Shown: positions 36,508-45,593, counted from the stretch's first letter. The stretch is 64,000 nucleotides of DNA from Bacillota bacterium (GCA_023411555.1 JAEYOQ010000024.1:90025-154024); one strand, 5' to 3'. Notes: generated by a model not told the origin, from the sequence alone. Program-made: numbers and translations.

Positions 36508-36536
36508 TTGACTACATTGGATTATTCTGGTACTAT
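36508..36536 (+). promoter_or_regulatory. promoter of nrdD
   Basis: TTGACT (36508-36513), 17-bp spacer, TACTAT (36531-36536), about 60 bp before the start. Confidence 0.65.
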
Positions 36537-36594
36537 GGAAGCAAAGGTTTCAAAGAAATAACTTTGTCTATAAGCGGGAAGGGAGCAAGTACAT

Positions 36595-39021
36595 ATGATT
36601 AATGTTATTAAACGAGACGGACAGGTTGCCGAATTCAACCTACATAAAATCAGTGATGCTATTACTAAGGCCTTCAAAGCAACGGAAAAGTTTTACAATG
36701 AGGAAATCATTAGTTTATTAGCACTTCGTGTAACTTCTGATTTTCAGAAAAAGATTAAAGATGAGACCATACATGTAGAAGACATCCAGGATAGTGTGGA
36801 AATTGTATTGGAACAGACGGGATATACCGATGTTGCAAAAGCTTATATCCTATATCGTAAAAATAGAGAAAAGATCCGGAACATGAAGTCTACCATTCTG
36901 GATTATAAAGAGATTGTAAACAATTATGTGAATGAGGAGGATTGGAGAGTTAAAGAGAACTCTACGGTTACCTACTCTGTAGGTGGTCTCATATTACATA
37001 ATTCAGGTGCTATTACTGCTAATTATTGGTTATCTGAGATCTATGATGAAGAGGTGGCGAATGCACACCGCAATGGGGATATTCATATACACGATTTATC
37101 AATGTTAACCGGATATTGTGCAGGATGGTCCTTAAGGCAGCTGATTAAGGAAGGACTTGGCGGAATTCCAGGCAAGATTACCTCTTCTCCTGCTAGCCAT
37201 CTGTCAACCCTCTGCAACCAAATGGTAAATTTCCTGGGTATTATGCAGAACGAATGGGCGGGAGCTCAGGCATTCTCCTCCTTTGATACTTACTTAGCAC
37301 CCTTTGTAAAGATTGACAATTTATCCTATAGAGAAGTAAAGCAATGCATCCAATCCTTTGTTTATGGTGTGAACACACCGAGCCGTTGGGGAACTCAGGC
37401 ACCCTTCTCCAATATCACCCTTGACTGGACGGTACCCAACGATCTGGCTGAACTGCCCTGTATCGTTGGTGGTAAGGAAGTGGATTTTAAGTATAAGGAC
37501 TGTAAGAAAGAGATGGATATGGTAAACAAAGCCTTCATCGAGATTATGATTGAGGGTGATGCGAACGGAAGAGGATTCCAATATCCAATCCCTACTTATT
37601 CAATAACCAAGGATTTTGATTGGTCTGACACCGAGAATAACCGATTGTTATTTGAAATGACTGCGAAGTACGGCACACCGTATTTCTCAAATTACATTAA
37701 TAGTGATATGGAGCCCAGCGATATTCGTTCCATGTGCTGTAGATTACGTTTAGACCTTAGGGAGCTTCGTAAGAAAACCGGAGGTTTCTTTGGTTCAGGG
37801 GAAAGCACCGGTAGTGTGGGAGTGGTAACAATCAATATGCCAAGAATTGCATATCTTGCATCTGATGAGAAGGATTTCTTTGCGCGCCTTGACCGAATGA
37901 TGGATATCTCTGCACGTTCCTTGCATGTGAAAAGAGGGGTCATAACGAAACTGTTGAAGGAGGGCTTATATCCCTATACTAAGCGTTATTTGGGTTCCTT
38001 CGAAAGCCATTTCTCAACCATCGGACTGATTGGTATGAATGAGGTTGGTTTGAATGCAAAATGGCTTGGTGAGGATATGACCCATACCAAGACCAAGGAT
38101 TTTGCAATTAAGACCTTAAACCATATGAGGGAACGCCTATCGGATTATCAGGAGAAGTACGGAGATTTATATAATCTTGAGGCAACACCGGCTGAATCGA
38201 CAACCTATCGTCTAGCTAAGAGCGATAAGAAGCGCTGGCCGGATATAAGAACAGCGGGGAATGAAGGTGATACCCCTTATTATACCAACAGCTCCCATCT
38301 CCCCGTAGGATATACCGAGGATATCTTCGAAGCATTGGATATTCAGGATGAGTTACAGACCTTATATACCTCAGGTACAGTATTCCATGCCTTTCTTGGT
38401 GAGAAGCTTCCTGACTGGGAGGCGGCTGCTAAGCTGGTAAGGACTATTTCTGAAAACTATAAATTACCTTACTATACTATGTCTCCTACCTATTCTGTAT
38501 GTAAGACTCATGGTTATCTGGTGGGTGAACAGTTCATTTGCCCTCACTGTGGTGAGAAAGCAGAGGTATATAGTAGAATTACCGGTTATTATCGTCCGGT
38601 ACAGAATTGGAACGAGGGTAAGGCTCAGGAGTATAAGAACCGAAGAATTTATGATGTAAAGCAATCCAGAGAGATGCTTTTGGATAACACCAAACGTAAT
38701 ATAACATTATCAAACGTAATATTCACTCCAGAGGACGGTGCTGAATTGAACAATTCTAAGTGTAATACAGCTGGTGAGATGGAAGCGTTTACGATTAACT
38801 CGAATGTTCCTACCATCTTCAAGACGGATATCTGCCCGAACTGTAAGATGGCTTGTGATAAGCTTGATGCCGCAGGTATCAAGTATGACGTGGTTAACTG
38901 CTCAGAAAATCTTGAAATTGCTAAGAAGTACAATGTCATGCAAGCACCCACTATGATTATTGGAAATCAGAGGTACGATGGAGCTGGAGCTATCTTAAAG
39001 TGGATTAACGGAACGCTTTAG
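36595..39021 (+). CDS. nrdD: anaerobic ribonucleoside-triphosphate reductase fused to a glutaredoxin-like domain
   Basis: An ATP-cone covers about residues 1-90, followed by the class III reductase core. It has a zinc-site pair C649PHC652 and the glycyl-radical loop RITGY (Gly664). Residues about 740-808 form an extra C-terminal glutaredoxin-like domain with a C747PNC750 active site and YNVMQAPTMIIGNQ. Class III enzymes make deoxynucleotides without oxygen. Some use formate as reductant, others a thioredoxin/glutaredoxin; the fused domain suggests a built-in thiol reductant. The activase gene nrdG is not adjacent. A strong promoter with possible NrdR boxes precedes it and a terminator follows. 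Confidence 0.93.
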   Translation: MINVIKRDGQVAEFNLHKISDAITKAFKATEKFYNEEIISLLALRVTSDFQKKIKDETIHVEDIQDSVEIVLEQTGYTDVAKAYILYRKNREKIRNMKSTILDYKEIVNNYVNEEDWRVKENSTVTYSVGGLILHNSGAITANYWLSEIYDEEVANAHRNGDIHIHDLSMLTGYCAGWSLRQLIKEGLGGIPGKITSSPASHLSTLCNQMVNFLGIMQNEWAGAQAFSSFDTYLAPFVKIDNLSYREVKQCIQSFVYGVNTPSRWGTQAPFSNITLDWTVPNDLAELPCIVGGKEVDFKYKDCKKEMDMVNKAFIEIMIEGDANGRGFQYPIPTYSITKDFDWSDTENNRLLFEMTAKYGTPYFSNYINSDMEPSDIRSMCCRLRLDLRELRKKTGGFFGSGESTGSVGVVTINMPRIAYLASDEKDFFARLDRMMDISARSLHVKRGVITKLLKEGLYPYTKRYLGSFESHFSTIGLIGMNEVGLNAKWLGEDMTHTKTKDFAIKTLNHMRERLSDYQEKYGDLYNLEATPAESTTYRLAKSDKKRWPDIRTAGNEGDTPYYTNSSHLPVGYTEDIFEALDIQDELQTLYTSGTVFHAFLGEKLPDWEAAAKLVRTISENYKLPYYTMSPTYSVCKTHGYLVGEQFICPHCGEKAEVYSRITGYYRPVQNWNEGKAQEYKNRRIYDVKQSREMLLDNTKRNITLSNVIFTPEDGAELNNSKCNTAGEMEAFTINSNVPTIFKTDICPNCKMACDKLDAAGIKYDVVNCSENLEIAKKYNVMQAPTMIIGNQRYDGAGAILKWINGTL

Positions 39022-39049
39022 CATACAAAAACTAAATCATTTATTTAGC

Positions 39050-39073
39050 GAGCCCGGGAATTCCGGGCTCTTT
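39050..39073 (+). terminator. terminator after nrdD
   Basis: GAGCCCGG (39050-39057) pairs with CCGGGCTC (39063-39070), followed by TTT. Confidence 0.8.
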
Positions 39074-39270
39074 GCAAAATAGAAAAAAACCTAGATGAAG
39101 TTTATATTGATATTCCATTACCACTTATCTTCCAAGTAAGCACGGGAAAACTTTAAACTGTATGATATCACTGGTAAAAGTGATGAGGCTTGTAGCTGAT
39201 TAGTGTAGTAGAGCCTTGCACGCTGACATTAAAAAAGACCACCCAAAAGATGAAAACAAAGGAGAAACAA

Positions 39271-40548
39271 ATGAATGTATTAAAAAAAATAAAAACGTTG
39301 CGGAAGCACCCGCTGATTGAAGTATTAAGACATAACAAAGGAAATCCTAGAACTCTAATATTGATGGAACCTCTCTGGGGTATTCCATATAATTTAATCG
39401 CACCTTTTGCCACACTATATATGTACACGCAAGGCATAACAGATGTTCAAATAGGACTGATTCTATCTATAGCCATGTTTGTTCAGGTGTTATTTTCCTT
39501 CTTTGGCGGAATAATCACCGATAAGTTGGGACGCAAATTTACAACCATTATGGGAGATTTCTTCGGTTGGAGTGTCGCTTGCTTTATATGGGCAATTTCA
39601 GATAACTTTTGGTTCTTTTTAATTGCAGTTTTATTTAATAGCTTTGAACAAATAAACCAGACGGCTTGGTTTTGTTTGTTAATTGAAGATGCAGAGCCCA
39701 AGGACTTATTAGGAATATATACTTGGGCGAACATAGGTGGTCTGGTTGCAATCTTTTTTGCACCTATTTCTGGGTTGTTTGTAAGTTATTTTACGGTAAT
39801 TCCAGTTGTTCGTGTTTTATATCTTATATTTGCATTAAATATGCTAATAAAGGTGATTATTACTTACAAGTATTGTAGTGAAACTAAACAAGGAAAGATT
39901 CGTATGGCTGAGACGAAGCATACCTCTGTTTTAAAGCTGTTATATGAATACAAGAATTTGATACCAAAAGTGCTAAAGAATAGAGAGGTTTTGAAAGTGC
40001 TTAGTGTATGTGTAATATTACATATAACCAATCTCGTTAATACCAACTTCTTTAGCTTGTATGTAACGCAAAGACTAGGCATAGCAGATCGATATTTAGC
40101 TTTTTTTCCGATTTTAAATGCGGCTGTTATGTTGATTTTTATGATTGGAATACAGCACCGCTTAGATTCTGTGAAATTCCGTATACCCATGTGGATTGGT
40201 CTAGTATTGTATGCCGGGTGCTCAATTCTTCTGATAATGGCACCGAAGGATAGGATTTCATTGATTATTCTTTATGTAATTGTTGCTGCAGTAGCCAATG
40301 CTCTTGTAATGCCTCGTAAAGATACCTTACTTCAGTTAAATATTAATCCAGAGGAGCGGGCTCGTATTAATGCTTTGATTATGTCCTTTACCATTGCGTT
40401 TTCCTCACCATTTGGCTACTTAGCAGGATGGTTATCAAGTTTTGACCGTCGATTGCCATTTGTGTTTACATTCACTATTTTTATTGTAGCAATTATCATC
40501 GTTGGTAGTATCCGCGATCCTGAATTTGCGAAAGAGAATAATGATTAA
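39271..40548 (+). CDS. major facilitator superfamily transporter
   Basis: The roughly 425-residue protein has 12 predicted membrane segments. The loop GGIITDKLGRKFT after the second segment matches the MFS signature between helices 2 and 3. It begins with a 30-residue charged N-terminal stretch. The frame is open from ATG 39250, but ATG 39271 has AAAGGAG 6 bases upstream. MFS proteins exchange small molecules, often drugs or sugars; the substrate cannot be judged. It is a single-gene unit followed by a gene remnant. Confidence 0.85.
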   Translation: MNVLKKIKTLRKHPLIEVLRHNKGNPRTLILMEPLWGIPYNLIAPFATLYMYTQGITDVQIGLILSIAMFVQVLFSFFGGIITDKLGRKFTTIMGDFFGWSVACFIWAISDNFWFFLIAVLFNSFEQINQTAWFCLLIEDAEPKDLLGIYTWANIGGLVAIFFAPISGLFVSYFTVIPVVRVLYLIFALNMLIKVIITYKYCSETKQGKIRMAETKHTSVLKLLYEYKNLIPKVLKNREVLKVLSVCVILHITNLVNTNFFSLYVTQRLGIADRYLAFFPILNAAVMLIFMIGIQHRLDSVKFRIPMWIGLVLYAGCSILLIMAPKDRISLIILYVIVAAVANALVMPRKDTLLQLNINPEERARINALIMSFTIAFSSPFGYLAGWLSSFDRRLPFVFTFTIFIVAIIIVGSIRDPEFAKENND

Positions 40549-40549
40549 G

Positions 40550-40774
40550 TTGCTCCCAAGATTATATCAGTTTCTGACGACTTCCTTCAATAAAACTATT
40601 TCAACAGAGCTGTTAGGTGATGCTTTTGAACCGGAACAGTAATTTGAACATCCTGATGGTTCAGAAATTATCTTTAACGAAGACTATTTCGGTAAGCACC
40701 GAGGCATTCATCCGGTAAGTGGTCCTTTTGAGATTACTAAGGAGATGGAGGTAAATGTGTTACCTCTCAATTGA
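40550..40774 (+). pseudogene. unidentified gene remnant with one internal stop
   Basis: One frame runs from 40550 to a TGA at 40772-40774, broken only by a TAA at 40640-40642. It reads LYQFLTTSFNKTISTELLGD before the stop and GSEIIFNEDYFGKHRGIHPV after it. The composition looks protein-like, yet no start codon or ribosome site precedes it. It is probably the 3' end of a lost gene; I do not recognise the family. The rest of the gap up to 40975 holds the hemerythrin promoter. Confidence 0.4.
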
Positions 40775-40903
40775 TTTTGGAACTTCACATAGTTGACAAG
40801 TTCCGCTGATGTAGACATCAAATATGAGCACTTAAGCCATGTTGAGGCCTTTGCTTAATGTCGAAAATAAATAAATATTTTTATGGAATAAGTAGTTGCC
40901 TAC

Positions 40904-40933
40904 TTGTATTTCGACAAATTCATCTGTTATAAT
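40904..40933 (+). promoter_or_regulatory. promoter of the hemerythrin-cheX unit
   Basis: TTGTAT (40904-40909), 18-bp spacer, TATAAT (40928-40933), about 40 bp before the start codon. Confidence 0.5.
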
Positions 40934-40974
40934 ATATAATATTTTAAATAATGGCAAAGAAAGGATAATACACT

Positions 40975-41400
40975 ATGCTCTGGAAAGAAAAGTACAAGCT
41001 GGGTGTTCCTGTTGTGGATTCACAGCATGAGGAGTTGTTTCAGCGAGTCGATGCATTTATGCAGCTTTTACGTTCCTCTGCTTCATGGGATGAGAAGCTA
41101 AAGAAGGTAAATGAGACGCTGGAATTTATGAAGGGATATGTTGTCGAGCATTTTCATGATGAGGAGGAATATCAGAAGAAAATAGGCTATCCTAACTATG
41201 AGGCCCATAAACAGATACATACCAATATGGTGAAATATGTCGTGGAGTTTTCAGAAACCTATGAGAAGAGTGGATGTAACGAGCAGTTGTTACAGCAGTT
41301 TGCCGGTAAGCTGTTAGCTTGGTTGATTAACCATGTCGCGGCAGAAGACCAGAAAATAGCTGCCTATGCTATAGAAATGGGGGTGACCGGGAATGAGTGA
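40975..41400 (+). CDS. bacteriohemerythrin
   Basis: The 141-residue protein has the hemerythrin di-iron ligand pattern: DSQHEELF, VVEHFHDEEEYQ, YEAHKQIH, and NHVAAEDQK near the end. It begins WKEKYKLGVPVVDSQHEEL, the usual single-domain start. Such proteins bind oxygen (or nitric oxide) reversibly and in anaerobes may scavenge or sense oxygen. It overlaps the CheX gene by 8 bp, so translation is coupled and oxygen response may be linked to motility. Confidence 0.93.
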   Translation: MLWKEKYKLGVPVVDSQHEELFQRVDAFMQLLRSSASWDEKLKKVNETLEFMKGYVVEHFHDEEEYQKKIGYPNYEAHKQIHTNMVKYVVEFSETYEKSGCNEQLLQQFAGKLLAWLINHVAAEDQKIAAYAIEMGVTGNE

Positions 41401-41848
41401 TTTACTCTACAATCCGTTTCTTGAGGCAACCCGTAATGTATTTCAATTAATGCTTGATCTAAACGATGTCTTCGATAGCCCAGTCGATAGCTTTCAGTGT
41501 GCCGATAAGATTGATATCGTCATTGGTGTTATCGGTGATCTCGAAGGTGAAGTGGTTTATCGTTTTCCCTTTGAAACCTCCCTTAGTATGGTTAATATCA
41601 TGAGCGGGATGGAAATAATGTCAATTGATGATTTTGTAACCTCAGCCATATCAGAAATAGCGAACATCATAAGTGGTAATGTACTTTCTATGCTAGCAGA
41701 GAAGGATTTTAAGTGCGACATACTGCCTCCCGTACTAAGAGAACCCGAGGAGGGCAAGGAGTATGCCTTACGTACCTCTTGTTGTATCAACACCTCAGTA
41801 GGCAATGTATGTCTTGATATAAGATTAAATAACTCGAATCAGTTCTAG
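41393..41848 (+). CDS. CheX-like chemotaxis phosphatase
   Basis: The 151-residue protein has the CheC/CheX pattern, with the single catalytic segment SAISEIANIISGNVLSML, which matches the ExxN motif that dephosphorylates CheY-P. The N-terminal half has the beta strands GVIGDLEGEVVYRFPF. CheX acts in the cytoplasm to reset the chemotaxis signal. Start overlaps the end of the hemerythrin gene. Confidence 0.82.
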   Translation: MSDLLYNPFLEATRNVFQLMLDLNDVFDSPVDSFQCADKIDIVIGVIGDLEGEVVYRFPFETSLSMVNIMSGMEIMSIDDFVTSAISEIANIISGNVLSMLAEKDFKCDILPPVLREPEEGKEYALRTSCCINTSVGNVCLDIRLNNSNQF

Positions 41849-41868
41849 CCTCGGCTAGAACTTTTTTT
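41840..41868 (+). terminator. terminator overlapping the cheX stop codon
   Basis: AGTTCTAGCC (41840-41849) pairs with GGCTAGAACT (41852-41861), followed by T7. The stop codon lies in the stem. The next 300 bp up to thyA are AT-rich with no recognised element. Confidence 0.9.
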
Positions 41869-42165
41869 GATTCATTCATATACCTGACAGTAATATATCT
41901 TACAAATTTGCTTAAAACATTATCTAAGAAAGCTAAGGTATGAGTATGTAGTAGGTATGAGCTTTCTCTCTATATATACAGTTATAAGGGGAGTTAATTG
42001 TTTTATCCTTATATAACTATGAATTTATTATTGCCACTACAGGGGATATAAGGTACAATTGTAAATTAAGGAGAGTCTCGATGTGCAACTGCCCAAATTC
42101 GTGGTTCCGTGGCAATATTCGAGAAGAATAGGAAGAATAGGAAGATAAGCCGGGAGGTAGTAAAT

Positions 42166-43011
42166 ATGAGTATGGCAGATAATATTTTCATTGAGATGTG
42201 TAAGGACATCATGGAGAACGGTGTCAGCACCGAAGGTGAAAAGGTAAGGCCGAAGTGGGAAGATGGCTCTTATGCATATACGATTAAAAAATTCGGTGTA
42301 GTTAATCGGTATGATTTATCAAAGGAATTTCCGGCAATGACCTTAAGAAAAACAGCGCTCAAGAGCTGTGTCGATGAACTATTATGGATCTGGCAGAAGA
42401 AGTCTAATAATATCAAGGACTTAAATAGCCATATCTGGGATGCCTGGGCTGATGAGAATGGATCCATAGGGAAAGCATATGGCTACCAGATGATTGTAAA
42501 GCATAAGTATAAAGAGGGTGAGATGGACCAGGTCGATCGTGTCATATATGATCTAAAGAATAATCCTTATAGCAGAAGAATTATGACGAATATCTATGTG
42601 CATCAAGACCTTCATGAGATGAGGCTGTATCCTTGCGCTTACAGCATGACCTTCAATGTTACAAAGAAGAAGAACAGTGACCAATTAGTATTGAATGGTA
42701 TTCTGAACCAACGTTCTAATGATATTCTTGCGGCAAATAGCTGGAATGTGTGCCAGTACTCAGTACTGCTACATATGCTGGCACAGGTTTGTGGTTATGA
42801 GGTAGGTGAGCTGGTGCATGTGATTGCAGATGCTCATATCTATGACCGTCATATCCCAATCATCAAGGAACTGATTGAGCGCCCTACCTATGATGCACCT
42901 ATCTTCTGGATGAATCCTGAAGTAAAGGACTTCTATGAGTTTAAGGTAGAGGATTTTGAATTACGGGATTATAAATATGGACCTAAGGTGGAGATTCCCA
43001 TCGCAGTATAA
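42166..43011 (+). CDS. thyA: thymidylate synthase
   Basis: The 281-residue protein matches ThyA: active-site Cys157 in YPCAYSMTFNV, and LNQRSNDILAANSWNVCQYS and HIYDRH for nucleotide and folate binding. It converts dUMP to dTMP using methylene-tetrahydrofolate. The frame is open from GTG 42109, but ATG 42166 has GGGAGG 8 bases upstream. The dihydrofolate reductase gene follows at 130 bp, which regenerates the folate, although a terminator lies between. Confidence 0.94.
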   Translation: MSMADNIFIEMCKDIMENGVSTEGEKVRPKWEDGSYAYTIKKFGVVNRYDLSKEFPAMTLRKTALKSCVDELLWIWQKKSNNIKDLNSHIWDAWADENGSIGKAYGYQMIVKHKYKEGEMDQVDRVIYDLKNNPYSRRIMTNIYVHQDLHEMRLYPCAYSMTFNVTKKKNSDQLVLNGILNQRSNDILAANSWNVCQYSVLLHMLAQVCGYEVGELVHVIADAHIYDRHIPIIKELIERPTYDAPIFWMNPEVKDFYEFKVEDFELRDYKYGPKVEIPIAV

Positions 43012-43040
43012 TTAAAAACATAGAATGTTTTTAATTATAC
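43006..43040. terminator. 16-bp perfect hairpin at the end of thyA
   Basis: GTATAATTAAAAACAT (43006-43021) and ATGTTTTTAATTATAC (43025-43040) with a 3-nt loop. It includes the stop codon. It is AT-rich and could work in either direction. Confidence 0.7.
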
Positions 43041-43052
43041 TGGAAGAACTAC

Positions 43053-43100
43053 GGAGCTCGCCCATTGGAGTTCGCCCATTGGAGCTCATCCCTTGGAGCT
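43053..43100. repeat. 14-bp tandem repeat between thyA and folA
   Basis: Three units beginning GGAGCTCGCCCATT (43053, 43067, 43081), the second and third with one to three changes, plus GGAGCT at 43095-43100. No function is evident. Confidence 0.8.
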
Positions 43101-43152
43101 ATTAAGATTGGGTTAGTATGTATAGGTTTAAGAATGAAAGGTGGTTATGCAA

Positions 43153-43644
43153 ATGAATGTTATAGCGGCTGTTGATAATAACTGGGCTATCGGATATCAG
43201 AATAAGCTGCTTGTCAGTATTCCGGCTGACATGCGCTTTTTCCGAGATGAGACCACGGGAAAAGTAGTTATTATGGGAAAGAATACGTTAGAGACCTTTC
43301 CAGGTGGACAACCTTTAAAAAATAGAACGAATATCGTAATTACTCGCAGTAAGGACTATAAGGTAAAGGATGCGATAATGGTAAACAGCATCGAGGACGC
43401 CTTGGAGTTAGCTAAAAATTATAAACCAGAGGATGTATATATCATCGGAGGAGCCAGTATTTATCGTCAAATGTTACCTTACTGTAATGTGGCTCATATT
43501 ACAAAGATTGATTTTGCTTATCAAGCAGATACCTATTTTCCGAATCTGGATCAGATGGAGGATTGGGTCCTGGCGGAGGAGACAGAGGAACATACCTATT
43601 ACGATCTAACTTATACCTTCTGTCGTTACGAGCGTAAAAAGTAA
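43153..43644 (+). CDS. folA: dihydrofolate reductase
   Basis: The protein begins MNVIAAVDNNWAIGYQNKLL, the usual DHFR start, and has RFFRDETTGKVVIMGKNTLE and VYIIGGASIYRQMLPYC for NADPH and folate binding. It reduces dihydrofolate to tetrahydrofolate. The frame is open from GTG 43141; ATG 43153 is 8 bases from AAAGGTGG and fits the family start. About 163 residues. Confidence 0.93.
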   Translation: MNVIAAVDNNWAIGYQNKLLVSIPADMRFFRDETTGKVVIMGKNTLETFPGGQPLKNRTNIVITRSKDYKVKDAIMVNSIEDALELAKNYKPEDVYIIGGASIYRQMLPYCNVAHITKIDFAYQADTYFPNLDQMEDWVLAEETEEHTYYDLTYTFCRYERKK

Positions 43645-43773
43645 TAGTTCGTGGGTTTAGCCTCAAATAGGAATTTGAGCAAAAAATACTTGAAAAATAT
43701 GAAAAGTAAGGCTACTATAAAGGATATATGAAATTCGCAGGGACCTTAAGAGGCGAAGGAAGGATGATGAAGA

Positions 43774-44841
43774 ATGCTTAATATTAGAATAGAGAAGACA
43801 ACAACTCCAAAGGTAATACCGGGAGCAGATAATCCATTGCAATTTGGTACCATTTTCACGGATCATATGTTTGTTATGAATTATGAGACGGGAAAAGGCT
43901 GGTATGATCCCCGAGTAATACCGTATCAGCCTCTCAATCTTGAGCCTTCCGCCATGGTATTCCATTACGGACAGGAAATGTTCGAAGGACTGAAAGCATA
44001 TAAAGCAAAGGATGGAAGAACTCTATTGTTCCGTCCTGAGAAAAATATAGAACGTGCGAATAAGACAAATCGTAGAATTTGCATCCCTGAAATACCGGAG
44101 GAGGACTTTTTACAAGCAATCAAAGCGGTGGTCAAGATGGATGAGGATTGGATTCCTACCAGAGAAGGAACTTCACTTTATATAAGACCCTTCATCATAG
44201 CGACCGATCCTTTCCTCGGTGTAAGACCGTCCGACACCTATCTGTTTATCATTATCCTTTCACCGGTAGGTGCCTATTATCCGGAGGGGCTGAATCCGGT
44301 TAAAATTTGGATTGAGGATGAATATGTAAGAGCGGTTAAGGGTGGTATCGGTGAAGCGAAAACCGGTGCAAATTATGTGGCATCCATGAAATCTCAGATG
44401 AAGGCACATGATGAAGGCTATTCTCAGGTTCTATGGCTGGATGGGGTGCATAGAAAATATGTTGAGGAAGTTGGTGCCATGAATATTTTCTTCAAGATTA
44501 ACGGTAAAGTCGTTACACCAGAATTGAATGGAAGTATTTTACCAGGCGTAACCAGAGATTCGGTACTTGCATTGTGCAGAGAGTGGGGATTACCAACTGA
44601 GGAACGTAAAATTTCGATTGATGAAATATTTGAAGCATTTCAAAATGGTACCTTGGAAGAGGTTTGGGGTACCGGAACCGCTGCTGTAATCTCACCGGTA
44701 GGTCAGCTTCGTTGGGAACAGAATATTATGCAGGTTCAGGATGGCGGCATCGGACCAATCAGTCAGAAATTATATGATACAATTACTGGTATTCAATTAG
44801 GAAATCTAAAAGATAATCATAATTGGACCATAGAAGTCTAG
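43774..44841 (+). CDS. ilvE: branched-chain amino acid aminotransferase
   Basis: The 355-residue protein is a class IV PLP aminotransferase. The cofactor Lys is in GGIGEAKTGANYVAS, and EVGAMNIFF and GSILPGVTRDSVL are typical of the longer IlvE type. It transfers amino groups between glutamate and valine, leucine or isoleucine. GAAGGAAGG precedes the start. The small membrane protein gene follows 12 bp downstream in the same transcript. Confidence 0.94.
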   Translation: MLNIRIEKTTTPKVIPGADNPLQFGTIFTDHMFVMNYETGKGWYDPRVIPYQPLNLEPSAMVFHYGQEMFEGLKAYKAKDGRTLLFRPEKNIERANKTNRRICIPEIPEEDFLQAIKAVVKMDEDWIPTREGTSLYIRPFIIATDPFLGVRPSDTYLFIIILSPVGAYYPEGLNPVKIWIEDEYVRAVKGGIGEAKTGANYVASMKSQMKAHDEGYSQVLWLDGVHRKYVEEVGAMNIFFKINGKVVTPELNGSILPGVTRDSVLALCREWGLPTEERKISIDEIFEAFQNGTLEEVWGTGTAAVISPVGQLRWEQNIMQVQDGGIGPISQKLYDTITGIQLGNLKDNHNWTIEV

Positions 44842-44852
44842 GGAGGTATTGA

Positions 44853-45350
44853 ATGAATCATTTATATGCAGAAGCAGGAGCAAAGAGAAAGAATGACGGG
44901 AAGATCTTAGGTCTTCGTGCACTTTTGGTGATTGGTACGGTAGTTGGTGTCATGATGATGTTGCTCGGAGGTATTTTTAGTATTGTCGGTATTGTGTTAA
45001 TAGCAGGAGCGATATTTCTTTTCCCTAAGCTGAATATTGAGTATGAATATGTGTTTGTGGATGGACAGATCGATTTTGACAGAATACTCGGTAAGGCGAG
45101 GCGTAAAACTATGCTGAGAATTGATATGGAGCAGGTTGATATCATTGCTCCTCAGGGATCCCATTCATTAGATGGATTTACTCATGCTCAATTGGTGAAT
45201 AGGGACTTTTCCTCTGGAGATAAGAATGTTAAGCCCTATGTTATTATCGCAAGCGTGGATAATAAGAAATATCAAATCATGTTTGAACCAAGTGAAAAGA
45301 TGCTCTCTATGATGAAGCAGAAGAGCCCCAGAAAGATAGCTCAATATTAA
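44853..45350 (+). CDS. small membrane protein of unknown function (DUF6106-like)
   Basis: The 165-residue product has two adjacent hydrophobic segments (about 24-60) and a C-terminal soluble domain with YEYVFVDGQIDFDRILGKARRK. I believe this matches the family labelled DUF6106, common in Lachnospiraceae, but it is unstudied. The soluble part may be a PH-like beta fold. GGGAGG precedes the ATG. It is coupled to ilvE. Confidence 0.65.
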   Translation: MNHLYAEAGAKRKNDGKILGLRALLVIGTVVGVMMMLLGGIFSIVGIVLIAGAIFLFPKLNIEYEYVFVDGQIDFDRILGKARRKTMLRIDMEQVDIIAPQGSHSLDGFTHAQLVNRDFSSGDKNVKPYVIIASVDNKKYQIMFEPSEKMLSMMKQKSPRKIAQY

Positions 45351-45358
45351 GATTTGAC

Positions 45359-45407
45359 AGAGGATGTGTTTTCCTGAGAGAAATATGGAAGACGACATCC
45401 TCTTTTT
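45359..45407 (+). terminator. terminator after the ilvE operon
   Basis: AGAGGATGT (45359-45367) pairs with ACATCCTCT (45395-45403), followed by TTTT. Confidence 0.85.
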
Positions 45408-45425
45408 GATTCCTGTATTTCATGG

Positions 45426-45507
45426 TTGACATTGGATGGATTATTCGTTATACTTTTAAAAATCTTAGAATCTTTAAGGAGTAAAAGCTTGTGCTTTTAC
45501 TCCTTAA
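45426..45507 (+). promoter_or_regulatory. guaB promoter and structured leader
   Basis: TTGACA (45426-45431), 17-bp spacer and TATACT (45449-45454) form an almost ideal promoter. About a dozen bases after the expected start, a 15-bp perfect hairpin (45474-45488 with 45493-45507, 4-nt loop) has no T run after it. The leader is about 130 nt. It does not match a purine riboswitch that I can recognise. The hairpin may stabilise the mRNA or act in regulation. Confidence 0.7.
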
Positions 45508-45593
45508 CTGTAGGTCATGGAAAAATCATGACTTGAACCCCTTGGTTCATTATAACCAAATAATATTAACTAGAAAGTGAGGAGATTATCAAA

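Noticed and set aside
43053..43100. Short tandem repeats considered as a CRISPR array
   Set aside because: Units of 14 bp follow each other without spacers and no cas gene is present.
45455..45593. Purine riboswitch in front of guaB
   Set aside because: The leader has one long hairpin but not the three-way junction with conserved loops of purine riboswitches.
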